Positions 8,281-18,448 of a stretch of DNA of 64,000 bases are shown here, piece by piece. The translations under genes and the position numbers were made by a program. Below the pieces are notes generated by a model. The model ran no database searches. It saw only the letters and a list, made by a program, of their open reading frames with translations, and had not been told where the DNA came from. How positions within the stretch are numbered: position 1 is the stretch's first letter; every line of letters starts with the position of its first letter. Source of the DNA: Pycnococcus provasolii (taxonomy: Eukaryota > Chlorophyta > Pseudoscourfieldiophyceae > Pseudoscourfieldiales); contig CP150549.1 of assembly GCA_049487715.1 (NCBI GenBank), positions 558,001 to 622,000 on the forward strand, given 5' to 3'.

Positions 8281-10352
8281 TCAAGATGCCGCCACCACGT
8301 TGCCCTCAGGCTGAAATTCTAGGATGAATTTCGATCCTTCTGGAAAGCGCGACGCAAGTTCAAATCCACGCTTTCGGCGATCCGCGGGCTCTGCATTGTG
8401 CGCCTCCTCCTCCTCAAAGTCCTCCTCATCTTCATCCTCCTCCTCCTCGTCGTCAAAGTCATCGTCGCCTTCTTCGCCGTCAATCTCCTCGGCTGTCAAC
8501 GCAACCGTCTCAGCGGAGTCGCGTCCCAGCACACCCGTCCTACCCACGATTCCAAGATCATCTCCAGTAGCTGTGCGTGCCATCCACTGGTAGCCCACCC
8601 GTCGTCCTTTCAGCCCACTTTTCAGAGAAGCTCTGTGATCACGGTAGCGATCGTTGGAAACCACATACGCACCACGGCCATCGTCTGCATGACGAGCAAG
8701 GTAGAGGAGCTGCACGTCGTCATCCGCGCGGTGAATGCGATTCACGAGCTGAATGCGACCTTCCTCGACGAAATGGTGCAGCAGCAAATTTCGCCAAACG
8801 AGAGGACGCACCTCCTCGAGCATTGGTTCGCCCGTCACTGGGTGATTAATGGTTCGCGCCTCCCACGCATCATCATCGTCGGCGTCAGCGACGGTGGCGT
8901 CGGCGGCGCTCGTGCCATTCGCATCAAGTGCTCTGTCGGCAACGCTGACGAGATCCTGAGCTGGCGTCACCACCACACCCTCTTCCTGCACAACTTCCTC
9001 CCGGTCGATTGTTTCGCCCCGAGCGAGAGCGCGCGCTTCCGCCCTTCGCTGCTTGCGTGATTGCGGCGGCGTGCCGAATCCGCCAAATCCACGCGAGGTG
9101 GATGACGAAGATGATGGCGACGATGCCGCTTCTGCGGCAGATGCCACAAGCGCGCTGTCGCCGACGAGACCACCTTCCTGCTCGAGTCGCGCCACCGTCG
9201 CATTCATGTTGACCTGGTCCAGCGCCCTTTTGTGGCGTGCCGCTTGTTTTTTCCTTCTCTTCTCACGTCTGCTGAGCAGTTTCTGAAACTTCCTCTTGCT
9301 GAGCTTGCCTCGTCCTTTTTCACCAAGCACAGCTTCCGGCCTGAGTCCCATGCCGTCGGCGATTCCCCACAGCGGACCTTCGTAGTAGCTTCGCGGCAGT
9401 ACCGCGCTCACTTCGAAGCCGGCCTCCTTCCAGTTGCTGTGCTCGAGAGCCTTGACGAGTCCCATGGCACGTGGCCGACGTGTTCTCGGTCCTCCCGTGT
9501 GCTTGACGCGTGCGAGTTCGTCGTCGGGGAACACGTCGTCGAGGTTGGTTTGCGAGACGTCGCGTATGCTCTCCAAGCCCGCGCCGTAGCTCCAGCATAT
9601 GTTCGCACCTGCAAGTTAGTATGAATGGTTGTCTCAGGATGAGTGAGTCTCTCTTTCTGAGATTTTTGCAGTGTTTTTGACCTGACGGAAAAAACCCAGA
9701 AAGTGTTGTGTTTCGCCTGGCGGAAATGGATGGTGCTTCATGAATCCCCACTTTGCTGTATTGCTACCGCGTCGGGTAATTGCGGACACTCTCCCTTACG
9801 AAAGAGTGTTACCTAGATCCACAAGAAGTGTTTGTCGTCATCGGCGAAACCAACATTTTGAGAATGAAAACAAAACTATATAATCTCGTCAAAAAAACAA
9901 AAACAAAATAGCAAAGAGGACAACCTGCTGTTGGCAAATAAACATCTTCACGTACCGTCAAGCACAATGGTTCTCGGCTTCGACGACGACGACTTCGGGG
10001 ACGGTATACTCCTCTTTTCTTCTTCTTGATTGACATCGTTGTTATTCTTGACTGATATCGCTGATATGGAGGCTGCAGCTGCACACCCCACTTTAGAAAG
10101 AGAAACATGACGACACCTACACGACCCACAAAAACCTCCTAAACCACCTACCCCAACCGAACCAACCCAAGGGTAACCTTCAAGAATCCTAAGCCGCCTA
10201 AAACGTGAGTCCATGCTCGTGCTGCTGATGCTGCGACCACCTCCCACGAAAGACTCTCGGAAAGCGAAACGAACCAACCCACCACCAACCCCACCACGAG
10301 GTGCACCACCACGAGGAGCACCACGTAAGCCCGTGGAAACGTGAGGCGCCAT
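8281..10352 (-). CDS. Zc3h12a-like NYN ribonuclease, two exons (10352-9956, 9608-8281)
   Basis: Exon 1 ends ...IVLDG and exon 2 continues ANICWSYGAG. The intron 9955-9609 starts GTACGTG and ends ACTAAC..TTGCAG. Joining gives a 574-residue protein in frame. The junction rebuilds the first NYN/PIN acidic motif, V-L-D-G-A-N, with D132. The domain continues with RAMGLVKALEHSNWKEAGFEVSAVLP and closes with DDDVQLLYLARHADDGRGAYVVSNDRYRDH (about 428-452), the Zc3h12a (regnase-type) metal-dependent endoribonuclease signature. Known relatives cut mRNA or process organellar tRNA. The domain is split by about 190 residues of basic and acidic low-complexity sequence. No CCCH zinc finger is seen. The N-terminus is Gly/Arg/Ser-rich and could be an organellar targeting peptide. 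An acidic run occurs near the C-terminus. Confidence 0.85.
9609..9955 (-). other. Intron of the NYN ribonuclease gene
   Basis: The 347-bp intron has donor G|GTACGTGA, a branch-like ACTAAC just before the acceptor, and TTGCAG|G. It is AT-richer than the exons and contains stops in all frames. The splice restores the reading frame (exon 1 is 397 nt, exon 2 is 1328 nt). The donor matches that of the ARL3 gene at the other end of the window. Confidence 0.88.
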
Positions 10353-11308
10353 AAAGGTACTTCACAAGCTTGCTTTCAGCGAGGAAACTTTACTGTGTGG
10401 CGGCGGCGGCGCCGTTGGTGTGGTTCAACAACCTTATCCTATCTCTCCGGCGGGCGCTTTTTTCCTCCTCCTCAGAAAACGCTCTCCCATGAAATAGAAA
10501 ATGCGGGGTTGGGGGAGTTCGGGGTTGGGGGTTTAGCGGGGAGTGTGTTGGGGTTTTCCCATTTTGTCTGAACGCGTTTCCGATCCCCGTTCTCGATAAC
10601 TTTGTCTAAGAAGGCCGCACGTGCCGTCGTTCTTCTATGAAATATGGCGGAGGAAAACTGCTCCAAAAAAATCCCGGCGAAATCCCTCACATTTCGCCAA
10701 CTAATAAGGCGAGACACCTTAGTTGGCACCCTTTACACCTTGGAAAATGCCAGTTCGCATCAACGCCCGTTGAGTTTGGGTCACCGTAGAACAGCTTTTC
10801 TGACGAAAATTCCGACCCAAAACTTCGCCATTTGCGTGGTTAAATTGAACCGAACGAAGCGGGTGAGCGGAGCAAATATTCTTGCGTTACGCCTAGCGAG
10901 CAATGTAACGAGACCAGACCAGACCATGGTCCAGGGAGACGGCCAGACGCGATCGCTAAGCACTAGTGGTACAAAGTGTGGGTTGGCAAGTGGCCACTCA
11001 TTGAAGCATCACGAAGCATTTCGCCTGATGCCTGACGCGAAATGCGTTGATTCCCTCGACAGCTCGAGTGATTGATTGCTTGATTGAAAATTATTTGATG
11101 CTGCTTGCTGATTGATGGGACGCTGATTGATTGCATCGGATTTCCTGATTTCCGCCCGCTCCCCCCCCCGCTCGCACGCAGGCTTCCCCGCAAAGCTTGA
11201 GCGGCGCACTGTGCCCACTGTGCCCACTGTGCCCGTAAGCCGTGCCGATTCGTTTTGCACCTCGGCCACTTCATCGGCCACACCACTCCACGGTGCGTGC
11301 GTCTTGCC
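10353..11308. other. Divergent intergenic region, no convincing gene
   Basis: The 956 bp separate the ribonuclease (-) and ankyrin-RING (+) genes. The stretch 10500-10560 is a G-rich tract repeating ggggttggggg. A 143-codon plus frame at 10644-11075 has no domain, no hydrophobic pattern and mixed codon use, so I do not call it. The last 100 bp contain three copies of gtgcccact before the ankyrin-RING start. Confidence 0.5.
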
Positions 11309-12934
11309 ATGGCGGCCGGTACCGAGGCGGCTCCTTTGGCTCCTTTGGCTCTGCCACCTATCCAGATACCAGTCGTTCAAGCCGTTCAAGCCGTGGATGA
11401 TGATGGTGACGCGGACGCCGTGTCGCCCCTACCCGTTACCCGCAACCCGTCATCATTCGACGACGACGTGGCTGCTGGCGAACCCGCACTTGTGGAGAAG
11501 CAGGATGGCGAGGAAGAGGACGAAGAGGAGGGAGATGACCTCACGATGCAGATACCCTTGAGCTGCTTCACGCCGAGAGGTGGGCCTCTGGCAGTCATAC
11601 GCGCGTGGCGCTCGAGAAGGCAACAAATTCCGAAAGTAATTGAAGCGGCACGCACCTCCGACGAGGAGTTCCTCAGGCGTGCGCTCAAAAGGAAGCCAGC
11701 GCTTAGCATGGGCATTGAGAGATTCACGCGGCGCACGGTCCTTTCCGCAGCTGCGAAGAGTGGGACGGCTCAGTGCGTGCGGCTCGTGCTGCAAGCTGCG
11801 CTGGAAAGCAGCAAGTATGAAAGAAACACGCGCGCGATGCGTGACTACGTGAACCTCGCAGGGCTGGGTGGTCGTACCGCCCTTCACCTCGCCTGCAGCC
11901 GGCGCTTCGGAAAGGAATCTGTCGAAGTCGTGAACATTCTCATCAACGCCAACGCCGACCTCACCTCGAGAGACTCGGAGTTTTTCTGGACGCCGCTGCA
12001 CTTCGCCTGCGCCGCACGAAGGCCAGACGCCGTGGAGGCTCTGCTTCGCGCAGCCGGGGATGGCTTGATGAGCAAGTTTATAAACGCTTGCGACGGAAGT
12101 GGGCTAACCCCGCTGATGCTCGCGTGCCGTTCGGGATGCACCAAGTGTGTTAGAGTGCTGATGGACCACGGCGCGCCCATCGCCATGCGCACGACAGGCT
12201 CCGGGGCCATGGGCGGAGGTTCGACGGGCATGCACTACGCCGCACGGTCTGGAGCGGTGGACGTGATCTGGCTGCTCGTTTTGGAACATGCGGATGCGCT
12301 TCCCGTCATCAATCACAATGGGTGGTCACCTCTCGACGTGTCGAGGCGTTTCCGGCAGGGACACGTCGCGACGCTGCTGAACACGCTATGGAACGTGGAG
12401 GAAGATGGCCATGAGGTGCTGTGGCTATACATTGGAAGTATCATCTTCCTCATTCACAGGTTAAACGAGCTTAGCCAAGAGATGAAATCTGTGCGCAGCA
12501 CGCCGTCAGCTGCGACATCCATGAAAAATGGCAAGGTTCCTCTTTCCTACTACAACGCAGCTTACGACAAAGTTGAAGTATATCGAGATAGCTGCGGTGA
12601 TGAATGCGGCGACGACGATGACTACGACGACGATGACTTTGACGATGGCGCTAGCTCGACATCTACCGCAACTATGGCTACGCCTCCTAGCTGCTCGTCG
12701 GACGATCGTGTGTGTGTATTGTGTGCCACGAACGACGCCACGATTTCATTTCGTCCGTGCGGCCACACAGCGTGTGCTGAGTGCGCGCGCAACGTCATTC
12801 AAGGCATGCCGCCTTCCATGTCAACGCTCTGCAACGTGGCGCAGCTGAAAGCGCTGGAGCCGCGCTGCGCATTCTGCAGATGTGGAATCACCAACCTTGA
12901 CTTGGAGTGGAAAGCGTGCGCTCGAGGTGATTGA
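11309..12934 (+). CDS. Ankyrin-repeat RING-finger E3 ubiquitin ligase
   Basis: The ATG at 11309 has a strong context (gccATGGcg) and gives 541 residues. The frame stays open upstream to 11255 but without a better start. Residues about 150-360 hold ankyrin repeats, seen in GRTALHLACS, WTPLHFACAAR, LTPLMLACRSG, GSTGMHYAARSG and GWSPLDVSRR. The C-terminus has a C3HC4 RING from about 468: CVLC, then CGHTAC, then CAEC and finally CAFC. Ankyrin plus RING proteins of this layout (XBAT type in plants) bind a substrate through the ankyrins and recruit an E2 through the RING. The substrate is unknown. An acidic low-complexity linker precedes the RING. Confidence 0.9.
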   Translation: MAAGTEAAPLAPLALPPIQIPVVQAVQAVDDDGDADAVSPLPVTRNPSSFDDDVAAGEPALVEKQDGEEEDEEEGDDLTMQIPLSCFTPRGGPLAVIRAWRSRRQQIPKVIEAARTSDEEFLRRALKRKPALSMGIERFTRRTVLSAAAKSGTAQCVRLVLQAALESSKYERNTRAMRDYVNLAGLGGRTALHLACSRRFGKESVEVVNILINANADLTSRDSEFFWTPLHFACAARRPDAVEALLRAAGDGLMSKFINACDGSGLTPLMLACRSGCTKCVRVLMDHGAPIAMRTTGSGAMGGGSTGMHYAARSGAVDVIWLLVLEHADALPVINHNGWSPLDVSRRFRQGHVATLLNTLWNVEEDGHEVLWLYIGSIIFLIHRLNELSQEMKSVRSTPSAATSMKNGKVPLSYYNAAYDKVEVYRDSCGDECGDDDDYDDDDFDDGASSTSTATMATPPSCSSDDRVCVLCATNDATISFRPCGHTACAECARNVIQGMPPSMSTLCNVAQLKALEPRCAFCRCGITNLDLEWKACARGD

Positions 12935-13176
12935 TTGTGTATGCATTGCTCGAGCAGCAAATTTCGCTCATCATTTTTTCGTACTTACCTTACAGCATAT
13001 TCTTATTTATATACTTATTTATTTATATTCTTTGGTCGATCTTCGAGATGGACAGACATGGGTTAAGGAAAAGAAAAAAACTAATAATTCTTCATTTTTT
13101 TATGTTTATATTTATAGGTGCCTTGTTTATAACAAAAACGATAATCGGGTTTGTAACAAATTCAGTGATTTTTTTT

Positions 13177-14949
13177 TCATGCGTCCCTGTCCATGTCGTC
13201 CTCGCCGTCGTCATCGACAATACCGCTGACAGACTCGAGCTGCCTGACTACGCTGCCTCGAATTGGTGTGTCAACACCAATGCGACGCGCCGACCCAGGC
13301 GTCCCCACAACTGCCGCCGCCTCCCGCGCCAACGCCTGCGCCTCCGCAATGGCTTTGTTCGCTGAGCCCGTGAAGGCAACGCGGCTTGGCGTGGTACTGC
13401 CAGTCTCCGCGGCAAAACCGTCCACGACGTGCTCGAGGCGGCGCAGCGCCCGTGTTAGCTTGCCGACAAGATCAACCTCTGCACTCCTCATAGCCTTCGT
13501 CTGGATCGCCGGCGATCCCGCACGCGCGCGCGTGCGTGGACGAGAGTCTACGGTCACGCGTGCGCGTGCCGCCCCTCCCGTCCTTCTCGGTGGGGGCGCC
13601 ACCGCGCCACTGAGGCCGCGCGATTCGGCGAGCGTAAAGAGTTTCCCCGCTGTTTCCGTAAGCTGCCGCAGCTGATGCCTCAGTACGCGATTTTCATCTG
13701 CGAGCTCAAGGATTGCGGCATCTCGAGGAACATTCTGCACAGCGTGCTGGTGCCCGATGCCTCGCTGAAATGCCGGGCGCAGTGAGCCTGCCGTGCTCGC
13801 CGCCGCCGCCTCGTGTGCCCTCGCCACCGCGAGCGCCTGCGCACTTTCCTGCGCCACAACGCTCGCCCCACGGGAGACACCCATGAAGTCCACGTTCCCT
13901 CTGAGGTCAACGCGCGTGAGGCTTGGGTGCTGGCTCAGCGCCTCGTGCACCAGTATCTCCGTAGATAGCGTCATGCGATTATTCCGCAAGCTCAGGATGA
14001 GCAGGTTGACGTCGAGCGCGAGCGATTCGATGATCGGCTTCGCGCCCTTGTCCGTGAGGAGGTTGTCCGAGACGTCGAGCAGCAGCAATCCTCCCACCTC
14101 CTCTGCGGTGCCGTCCATGTCATCGTCGATGTACGCCGTCGCCTGGCCATCCTGCGGAAGCATTCCTTTGGGATACTTCCTCAGTGTCTGGCGCCACTCC
14201 ATCAAGCTGCGTGTTGCCGCGTGCGCCTTGACAACGCTGGCGACGAGCGTCGCGCTCTTGTCCGTGAGCTGGCAGCCAGAGACGATGAGTTCCTCGAGGC
14301 TGGCGTTTTTGGAAAGGCCGCGGTGCAGGGCGAGCATTCCAGCATCGCCGATGCACGCACCCGCGAAGCTCACTCGCTGCAGGGTCTGGTTGTGGCCAAT
14401 GGCGTTTCCCACGGCTCGCATTCCACCCATCCCCAGGCTTGCTCCGAGCTCTAGGTCCGTTAGGTTCTCGCTCGCGAGCACCGCGAGAGCGATAGAGCGC
14501 GGCACAGCCTTTGCAACGCGCGGGTCGGCGAGGTTGTTCGCGACGTGCGCGACTATGCTCCTGTGCGCTCTGCTGCTGAGTAGAAAGTTTCCTCTCGACT
14601 CCGCGACTAGTCGCAGGCATTGCAGGTGGCTTCCTTCGCTCGCGAGCGCCTCTCCTAGGACGCAGAGTTCGTCGACGGCGAGCGGCGCGAGGTTCACCTC
14701 GCACCACGACTGCTCGAGCTGCTTCCGTAGGTCGTCGCCTACGTTTCTGACGCGTCGTCTAACGTCGACAGCGTGCAGGCGAGGTACGCGTCCGAGTCTG
14801 TGCGGTGCGGACCCTTCTCTTTTTTCCACGTCCACGACGACGGCACCTGTGTTATCCGTCCCTGTGGTATTTCCCATCCACGCGAGTTTTCGATCTTCCG
14901 CGTCCAGCAGGTGGAGCGGAGTTCGCGGAGGCGGTCCCCAGCGCGACAT
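13177..14949 (-). CDS. Leucine-rich-repeat coiled-coil protein, CEP78-like
   Basis: I chose the ATG at 14949 (MSRWGPPPRTPLHLLDAEDRK), giving 590 residues. The longer frame upstream to 15225 does not look coding. Residues about 80-370 are RNase-inhibitor-type leucine-rich repeats (LTDLELGASLGMGG, LQRVSFAGACIGDAG, LEELIVSGCQLTDKS, LLLLDVSDNLLTDKG, LLILSLRNNRM). A helical insert, RSLMEWRQTLRKYP, sits between repeats where CEP78 has a similar charged helix. A predicted coiled coil (AILELADENRVLRHQLRQL) and an alanine-rich tail follow. CEP78 is a centriole and basal-body protein in flagellated eukaryotes; with ARL3 in the same window this fits a flagellate. The family call is tentative; a generic LRR protein is the alternative. 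Confidence 0.6.
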   Translation of the reverse strand: MSRWGPPPRTPLHLLDAEDRKLAWMGNTTGTDNTGAVVVDVEKREGSAPHRLGRVPRLHAVDVRRRVRNVGDDLRKQLEQSWCEVNLAPLAVDELCVLGEALASEGSHLQCLRLVAESRGNFLLSSRAHRSIVAHVANNLADPRVAKAVPRSIALAVLASENLTDLELGASLGMGGMRAVGNAIGHNQTLQRVSFAGACIGDAGMLALHRGLSKNASLEELIVSGCQLTDKSATLVASVVKAHAATRSLMEWRQTLRKYPKGMLPQDGQATAYIDDDMDGTAEEVGGLLLLDVSDNLLTDKGAKPIIESLALDVNLLILSLRNNRMTLSTEILVHEALSQHPSLTRVDLRGNVDFMGVSRGASVVAQESAQALAVARAHEAAAASTAGSLRPAFQRGIGHQHAVQNVPRDAAILELADENRVLRHQLRQLTETAGKLFTLAESRGLSGAVAPPPRRTGGAARARVTVDSRPRTRARAGSPAIQTKAMRSAEVDLVGKLTRALRRLEHVVDGFAAETGSTTPSRVAFTGSANKAIAEAQALAREAAAVVGTPGSARRIGVDTPIRGSVVRQLESVSGIVDDDGEDDMDRDA

Positions 14950-16307
14950 CAGAACAATGCAATAATAGTGCAAGTGCGAATCGTGCAAGGCCACAGTGCA
15001 AGGCCACAATGCAGTGCCAATGCCAGGGGAACGAACGCGAACGCGAACGAGGAGATGAAATGCGAGGTTGTAGTTTTGAGAAGCTGAAAACGACGTTTCG
15101 TTTTCGTGTCGGGACCCACGAACGTTGCAACCAACCACGCAACTCGCAAGGCCGTCGTCTCGTCCGGTTGTCGTCGTGGCAAGCAAGTTGAGCTCGTTGA
15201 GGTGAGGCACTGAGGCGAGCCTCAACGTCGTCGTGCGTGCCCAGGTTGATCAAGCAACGTCGTGCTGTCTGTCGTGGGTTACCAGGTCGTCGCTAGTCTA
15301 AGAACTACCAGTCGCTGTCGGCTGTCGATATACCAGTCGCTGTCGGCTGTCGCTGTCGCTGTCGGCTGTCGTCGTGCTCCCTTTATTGGTGCTACCTTTA
15401 ATGAGTGGATGAGGTGCCTTACCAATCGTACCAACGTTGGTAAGGTTGCTCTTAGTCTAACAACAACAGCATTGTCTCGTCAAAGCAACAGCATCGCGAA
15501 AGACGCTCCTCCATGCATGCGTAGTGAGTATGCGTCGCTGTGTTGTCTCAGCACTACTCAGTAAAGGTTTTACTCGCTCGCTCCCTCGCTGTCGCTGTCG
15601 CTGTCGCTGTCCCTCGTCGTCGTTGTGGCCTGTCCCTCATCGTTTGTGTCTGCGTGTCTGCGTGTATCATAAAACGTGGTAAGAAATGGACTGGAACTGT
15701 CCGTCGAGGAGAGCAGGCTCAATAATATGTAAAATCAAGCGAAGGAATTACATTTCATTTCCTGCAGGAAAAAATAATATACACATGCATGGATAGATGC
15801 ATGGATGCATGGGTGCCTGCGATGGATGATGACCACCCTTGTCGGCCTGGAGACCACCACTTACAAGTCAAGTCGTCCGTGATTCCGTGAACAGGTGAAC
15901 AGGTGTTGGAACGTCAATGGACGAATTACTCGTTACTCGTTAAAGTTTACTCGTCTGAGGAACATGGTAAAACAACATGGTATGATAAAGTTGATACCAA
16001 CATAGTTCTTAGTATGTAAAAACGCACGTTTTGCGCGTTTTCTTTTCCCATCCGAAGAACGAAGAACTTTGTTGGCAATCATCATCATCAAGCGCAGCGC
16101 CCATCAAGAATCAAGATCATTCTTCTTCGAATTCGTTCGTAACCAGCAGCATGATGACGATATGGTGATCGTGGCAAAGACGTCTTGTTGTTGTTCAACG
16201 CGACTCATGGCTTGAAACACCTCTCTTTCTCTTTCTTGGTTGTCTTCGTCTTGATTTTGATTTTGATTTTGATTTGATACATTCAAGGCGCGGGGCCGTC
16301 GCGGTGA
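14950..16307. other. Intergenic region with short CTGTCG repeats
   Basis: This 1.36-kb stretch between divergent genes has no credible coding frame. At about 15306-15372 the phrases ccagtcgctgtcggctgtcg and ctgtcg repeat, and at 15588-15612 gctgtc repeats about five times. Near 15790-15820 there is an atgcatggatg repeat. At 16250-16275 ttttgatttt repeats just upstream of the next gene. Promoters of both neighbours must lie within it. Confidence 0.55.
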
Positions 16308-18314
16308 ATGACAACAGTGATGATGATGACGATGATGACGACGGCCATCGTCAGCTTTGCTGCTATGGCGCAAGCGTCGTGCCCGTCGGCCGTGTCGTTA
16401 GACGGCGCGACACAACACGGGGGAGAGGTGCTCACCACAACCGCCGCCGTGCAGACGCTCGCGCACAACCAAGTCACCGTCTCCGCGTGGGTGAAAATTA
16501 GAAAGCACAGAACGCACAACTGGGTCGTGGGAACGACGGACAGGGACGCGGGATTCAGCATGTTCGTCGACGCGGGAGAGAAGGTGTGCTTCGGGCTGTT
16601 CCAGGACAAGAGCTTGGCGAAAATCACCTCCAAAGGTATCGCGAGCGATCCACACGGCTGGCACTTCGTCGCCGCAACGTTCGACGAAAACAAGTTCATG
16701 AGCGTCAACGTCGACGGCGCGCCCGGCGATCGCGTTCCCATGCCAGAAGGAAAGCTCGCGCACGCCACGGGCATATCCGTCGGCGGAGCAGAAGACTGGG
16801 CCATGCTTAGACTCGACGGCGAGGTGGCGTCCGTCTCCATCTGGAACGTCGCAAGAACCCAGGGAGAGCTCGTCGCGGACATGGTCAGGAGCTGGGATGC
16901 GCGTGTCGCCAGCCTACTCGCGAGCCAAGGCTTGCTCGCGCACTGGCCCATCAGCGAGGGGCAAGGAACGAGAGCGTCAGACGCCATGGGCGGGCCGGCG
17001 CTCGCATGGACAACGCCCAAGGCGCCCAAGTCTGCGCCAGTCTGGGTACCCTCCACCGCGCCGCACTTCATCGTCGGTGGTGGCGAGCAAGTTGACGCGC
17101 AGCTTGTTCCCCCGGCATCCGGCGTGGCTGTGCACGTGTCGCGCCTGCCGCCGAAAGGTGCACTGCTCGAACGCGCGGTGCCTGTGTATGCGCTTCCGGG
17201 AGAGGCGAGACGCATGGCACTCACGCTCGGGTTCGTGCACAAGCTGCCGTGGCCTCTGAAGCCGCGCAGGCATCTCGCGTTCCTCCCGAAGCGGCGACCG
17301 GACGGAACTGTGCCTCCGTCGACGGGCAACGTCACATGCACGCAGTTCGCTGTCACATGCACGTGGACGAGCGGTGTCATGGCAGAGCGCGAGGTGCGTG
17401 TGCAGGTTGCTGCGCAGCCGGAGCTGGCGGCGGCGCAGATCGTGCACGAGTGCAAGCGACAGCGCTACTCGCATGGTGTCGCTCACACGAAGAATGGTCG
17501 GCTTGCGCTCACCGCGATCGTTGCGCTCACCGCAAACTCCCCTTGGATGGATGAGGTTCGCGCCTCACGCTTCGTGCAGGCGACAGCTGGTGCCTCCAAA
17601 TTACCCTGGGAGCTCGTTGTCGTTCACACGCCGGAGGCGATAGCCACCGCGCGAGCGATCGCCGACGGCGTTGCTGGCGTGTCGTACGTCACTGTGCGCG
17701 CGATTCCGATGGTGCAGACCGCGGATGTTGGCGCAATGCTCAACCTTGCGGTGGAGCGTGCACGTGGTCGTTTCGTGGTTGCGCTTGATGCGCGCTTCGA
17801 GGGCGACCTCGCCGGGCTTGCATCATCCGCGAGCAAGGCGACGCCGGAAGTACGCTTCGTCGTGCCCGAGCGCGTGGAGGGAAGCGCGTCGTGGCAGCTC
17901 GCACCTGTGAGTTGCGAGCGCGGTGCACCCCTGCCTGCGGCTGATGGTGTGGGGCGTGACAGCGTGACAGCCACGTCGAGCGAAGCTCACGCGCTCACAG
18001 CTGCGGCGGAGACGCGCGCGATTGCCGCCGCAGCTGGCGCCATCGGTGTGCAAGGTGCTGACTGGCGTGTGCTGGCGCCGTGGGCATGTGTGAGCCGTGA
18101 GGCTTGGAGGGAGGCGGGCGCATCCTTCTCCGCCGATGATTGGCGCAACGCCAGCGCCAGCGCCGCCCCCGCCGCGGTTGTCGACTGGTATCGCGATTTA
18201 GCCCGTCGCGTGCTCTTGGCTTCAAGTGAGGCGGAGCGCGCGGCTGAGGCGACAGTGCGGCTCAACAAAGTCGTCGCGGTGGCGCCAGGCTGTGCCGTGC
18301 GTAGTCTTGTATAG
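16308..18314 (+). CDS. Secreted protein with a LamG-type lectin domain and a GT-A-like C-terminal half
   Basis: The protein has 668 residues with an N-terminal signal sequence (MTTVMMMTMMTTAIVSFAAMAQA). Residues about 25-215 form a concanavalin/LamG-like domain (VSLDGATQHG, VTVSAWVKI, WHFVAATFD, VSIWNVARTQGELVADM and LLAHWPISEGQG). These are the characteristic strands of LamG-like jellyroll domains that bind glycans or proteins. The C-terminal part (about 400-600) contains LALTAIVALTAN, LPWELVVVHTPEA and ARGRFVVALDARFEGDL. This resembles the start and the D-x-D region of a family-2-type GT-A glycosyltransferase, but the expected DxD is reduced to LDAR, so catalysis is doubtful. The pairing is unusual. 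Cell-wall or scale glycan recognition is an inference. Confidence 0.65.
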   Translation: MTTVMMMTMMTTAIVSFAAMAQASCPSAVSLDGATQHGGEVLTTTAAVQTLAHNQVTVSAWVKIRKHRTHNWVVGTTDRDAGFSMFVDAGEKVCFGLFQDKSLAKITSKGIASDPHGWHFVAATFDENKFMSVNVDGAPGDRVPMPEGKLAHATGISVGGAEDWAMLRLDGEVASVSIWNVARTQGELVADMVRSWDARVASLLASQGLLAHWPISEGQGTRASDAMGGPALAWTTPKAPKSAPVWVPSTAPHFIVGGGEQVDAQLVPPASGVAVHVSRLPPKGALLERAVPVYALPGEARRMALTLGFVHKLPWPLKPRRHLAFLPKRRPDGTVPPSTGNVTCTQFAVTCTWTSGVMAEREVRVQVAAQPELAAAQIVHECKRQRYSHGVAHTKNGRLALTAIVALTANSPWMDEVRASRFVQATAGASKLPWELVVVHTPEAIATARAIADGVAGVSYVTVRAIPMVQTADVGAMLNLAVERARGRFVVALDARFEGDLAGLASSASKATPEVRFVVPERVEGSASWQLAPVSCERGAPLPAADGVGRDSVTATSSEAHALTAAAETRAIAAAAGAIGVQGADWRVLAPWACVSREAWREAGASFSADDWRNASASAAPAAVVDWYRDLARRVLLASSEAERAAEATVRLNKVVAVAPGCAVRSLV

Positions 18315-18360
18315 TTATCAAAATAGACTATTTGATCGTGACAAGCCCACAACCTGAGCG

Positions 18361-18395
18361 TTAGGGTTAGGGTTAGGGTTAGGGTTAGGGTTAGG
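18361..18395. repeat. Interstitial telomere-type repeat, five TTAGGG plus one TTAGGA
   Basis: Five perfect TTAGGG units and a sixth ending in A run head to tail about 50 bp upstream of the start of the next plus-strand gene. The window is clearly internal to a chromosome, since genes continue on both sides. Related but shorter tracts occur at 25573, 58996 and 60487-60600. Confidence 0.95.
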
Positions 18396-18448
18396 ATCCG
18401 GGATTTTTTGCGCCGTCGTTTGTTTCGTCATCCTTCCCTCCCTCCGCC

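Noticed and set aside
10644-11075. 143-codon plus-strand frame
   Set aside because: No domain, no compositional or hydrophobic pattern of a protein, and codon use unlike the neighbours.
14950-15225. N-terminal extension of the CEP78-like frame
   Set aside because: The added residues look like translated spacer; the ATG at 14949 is better.
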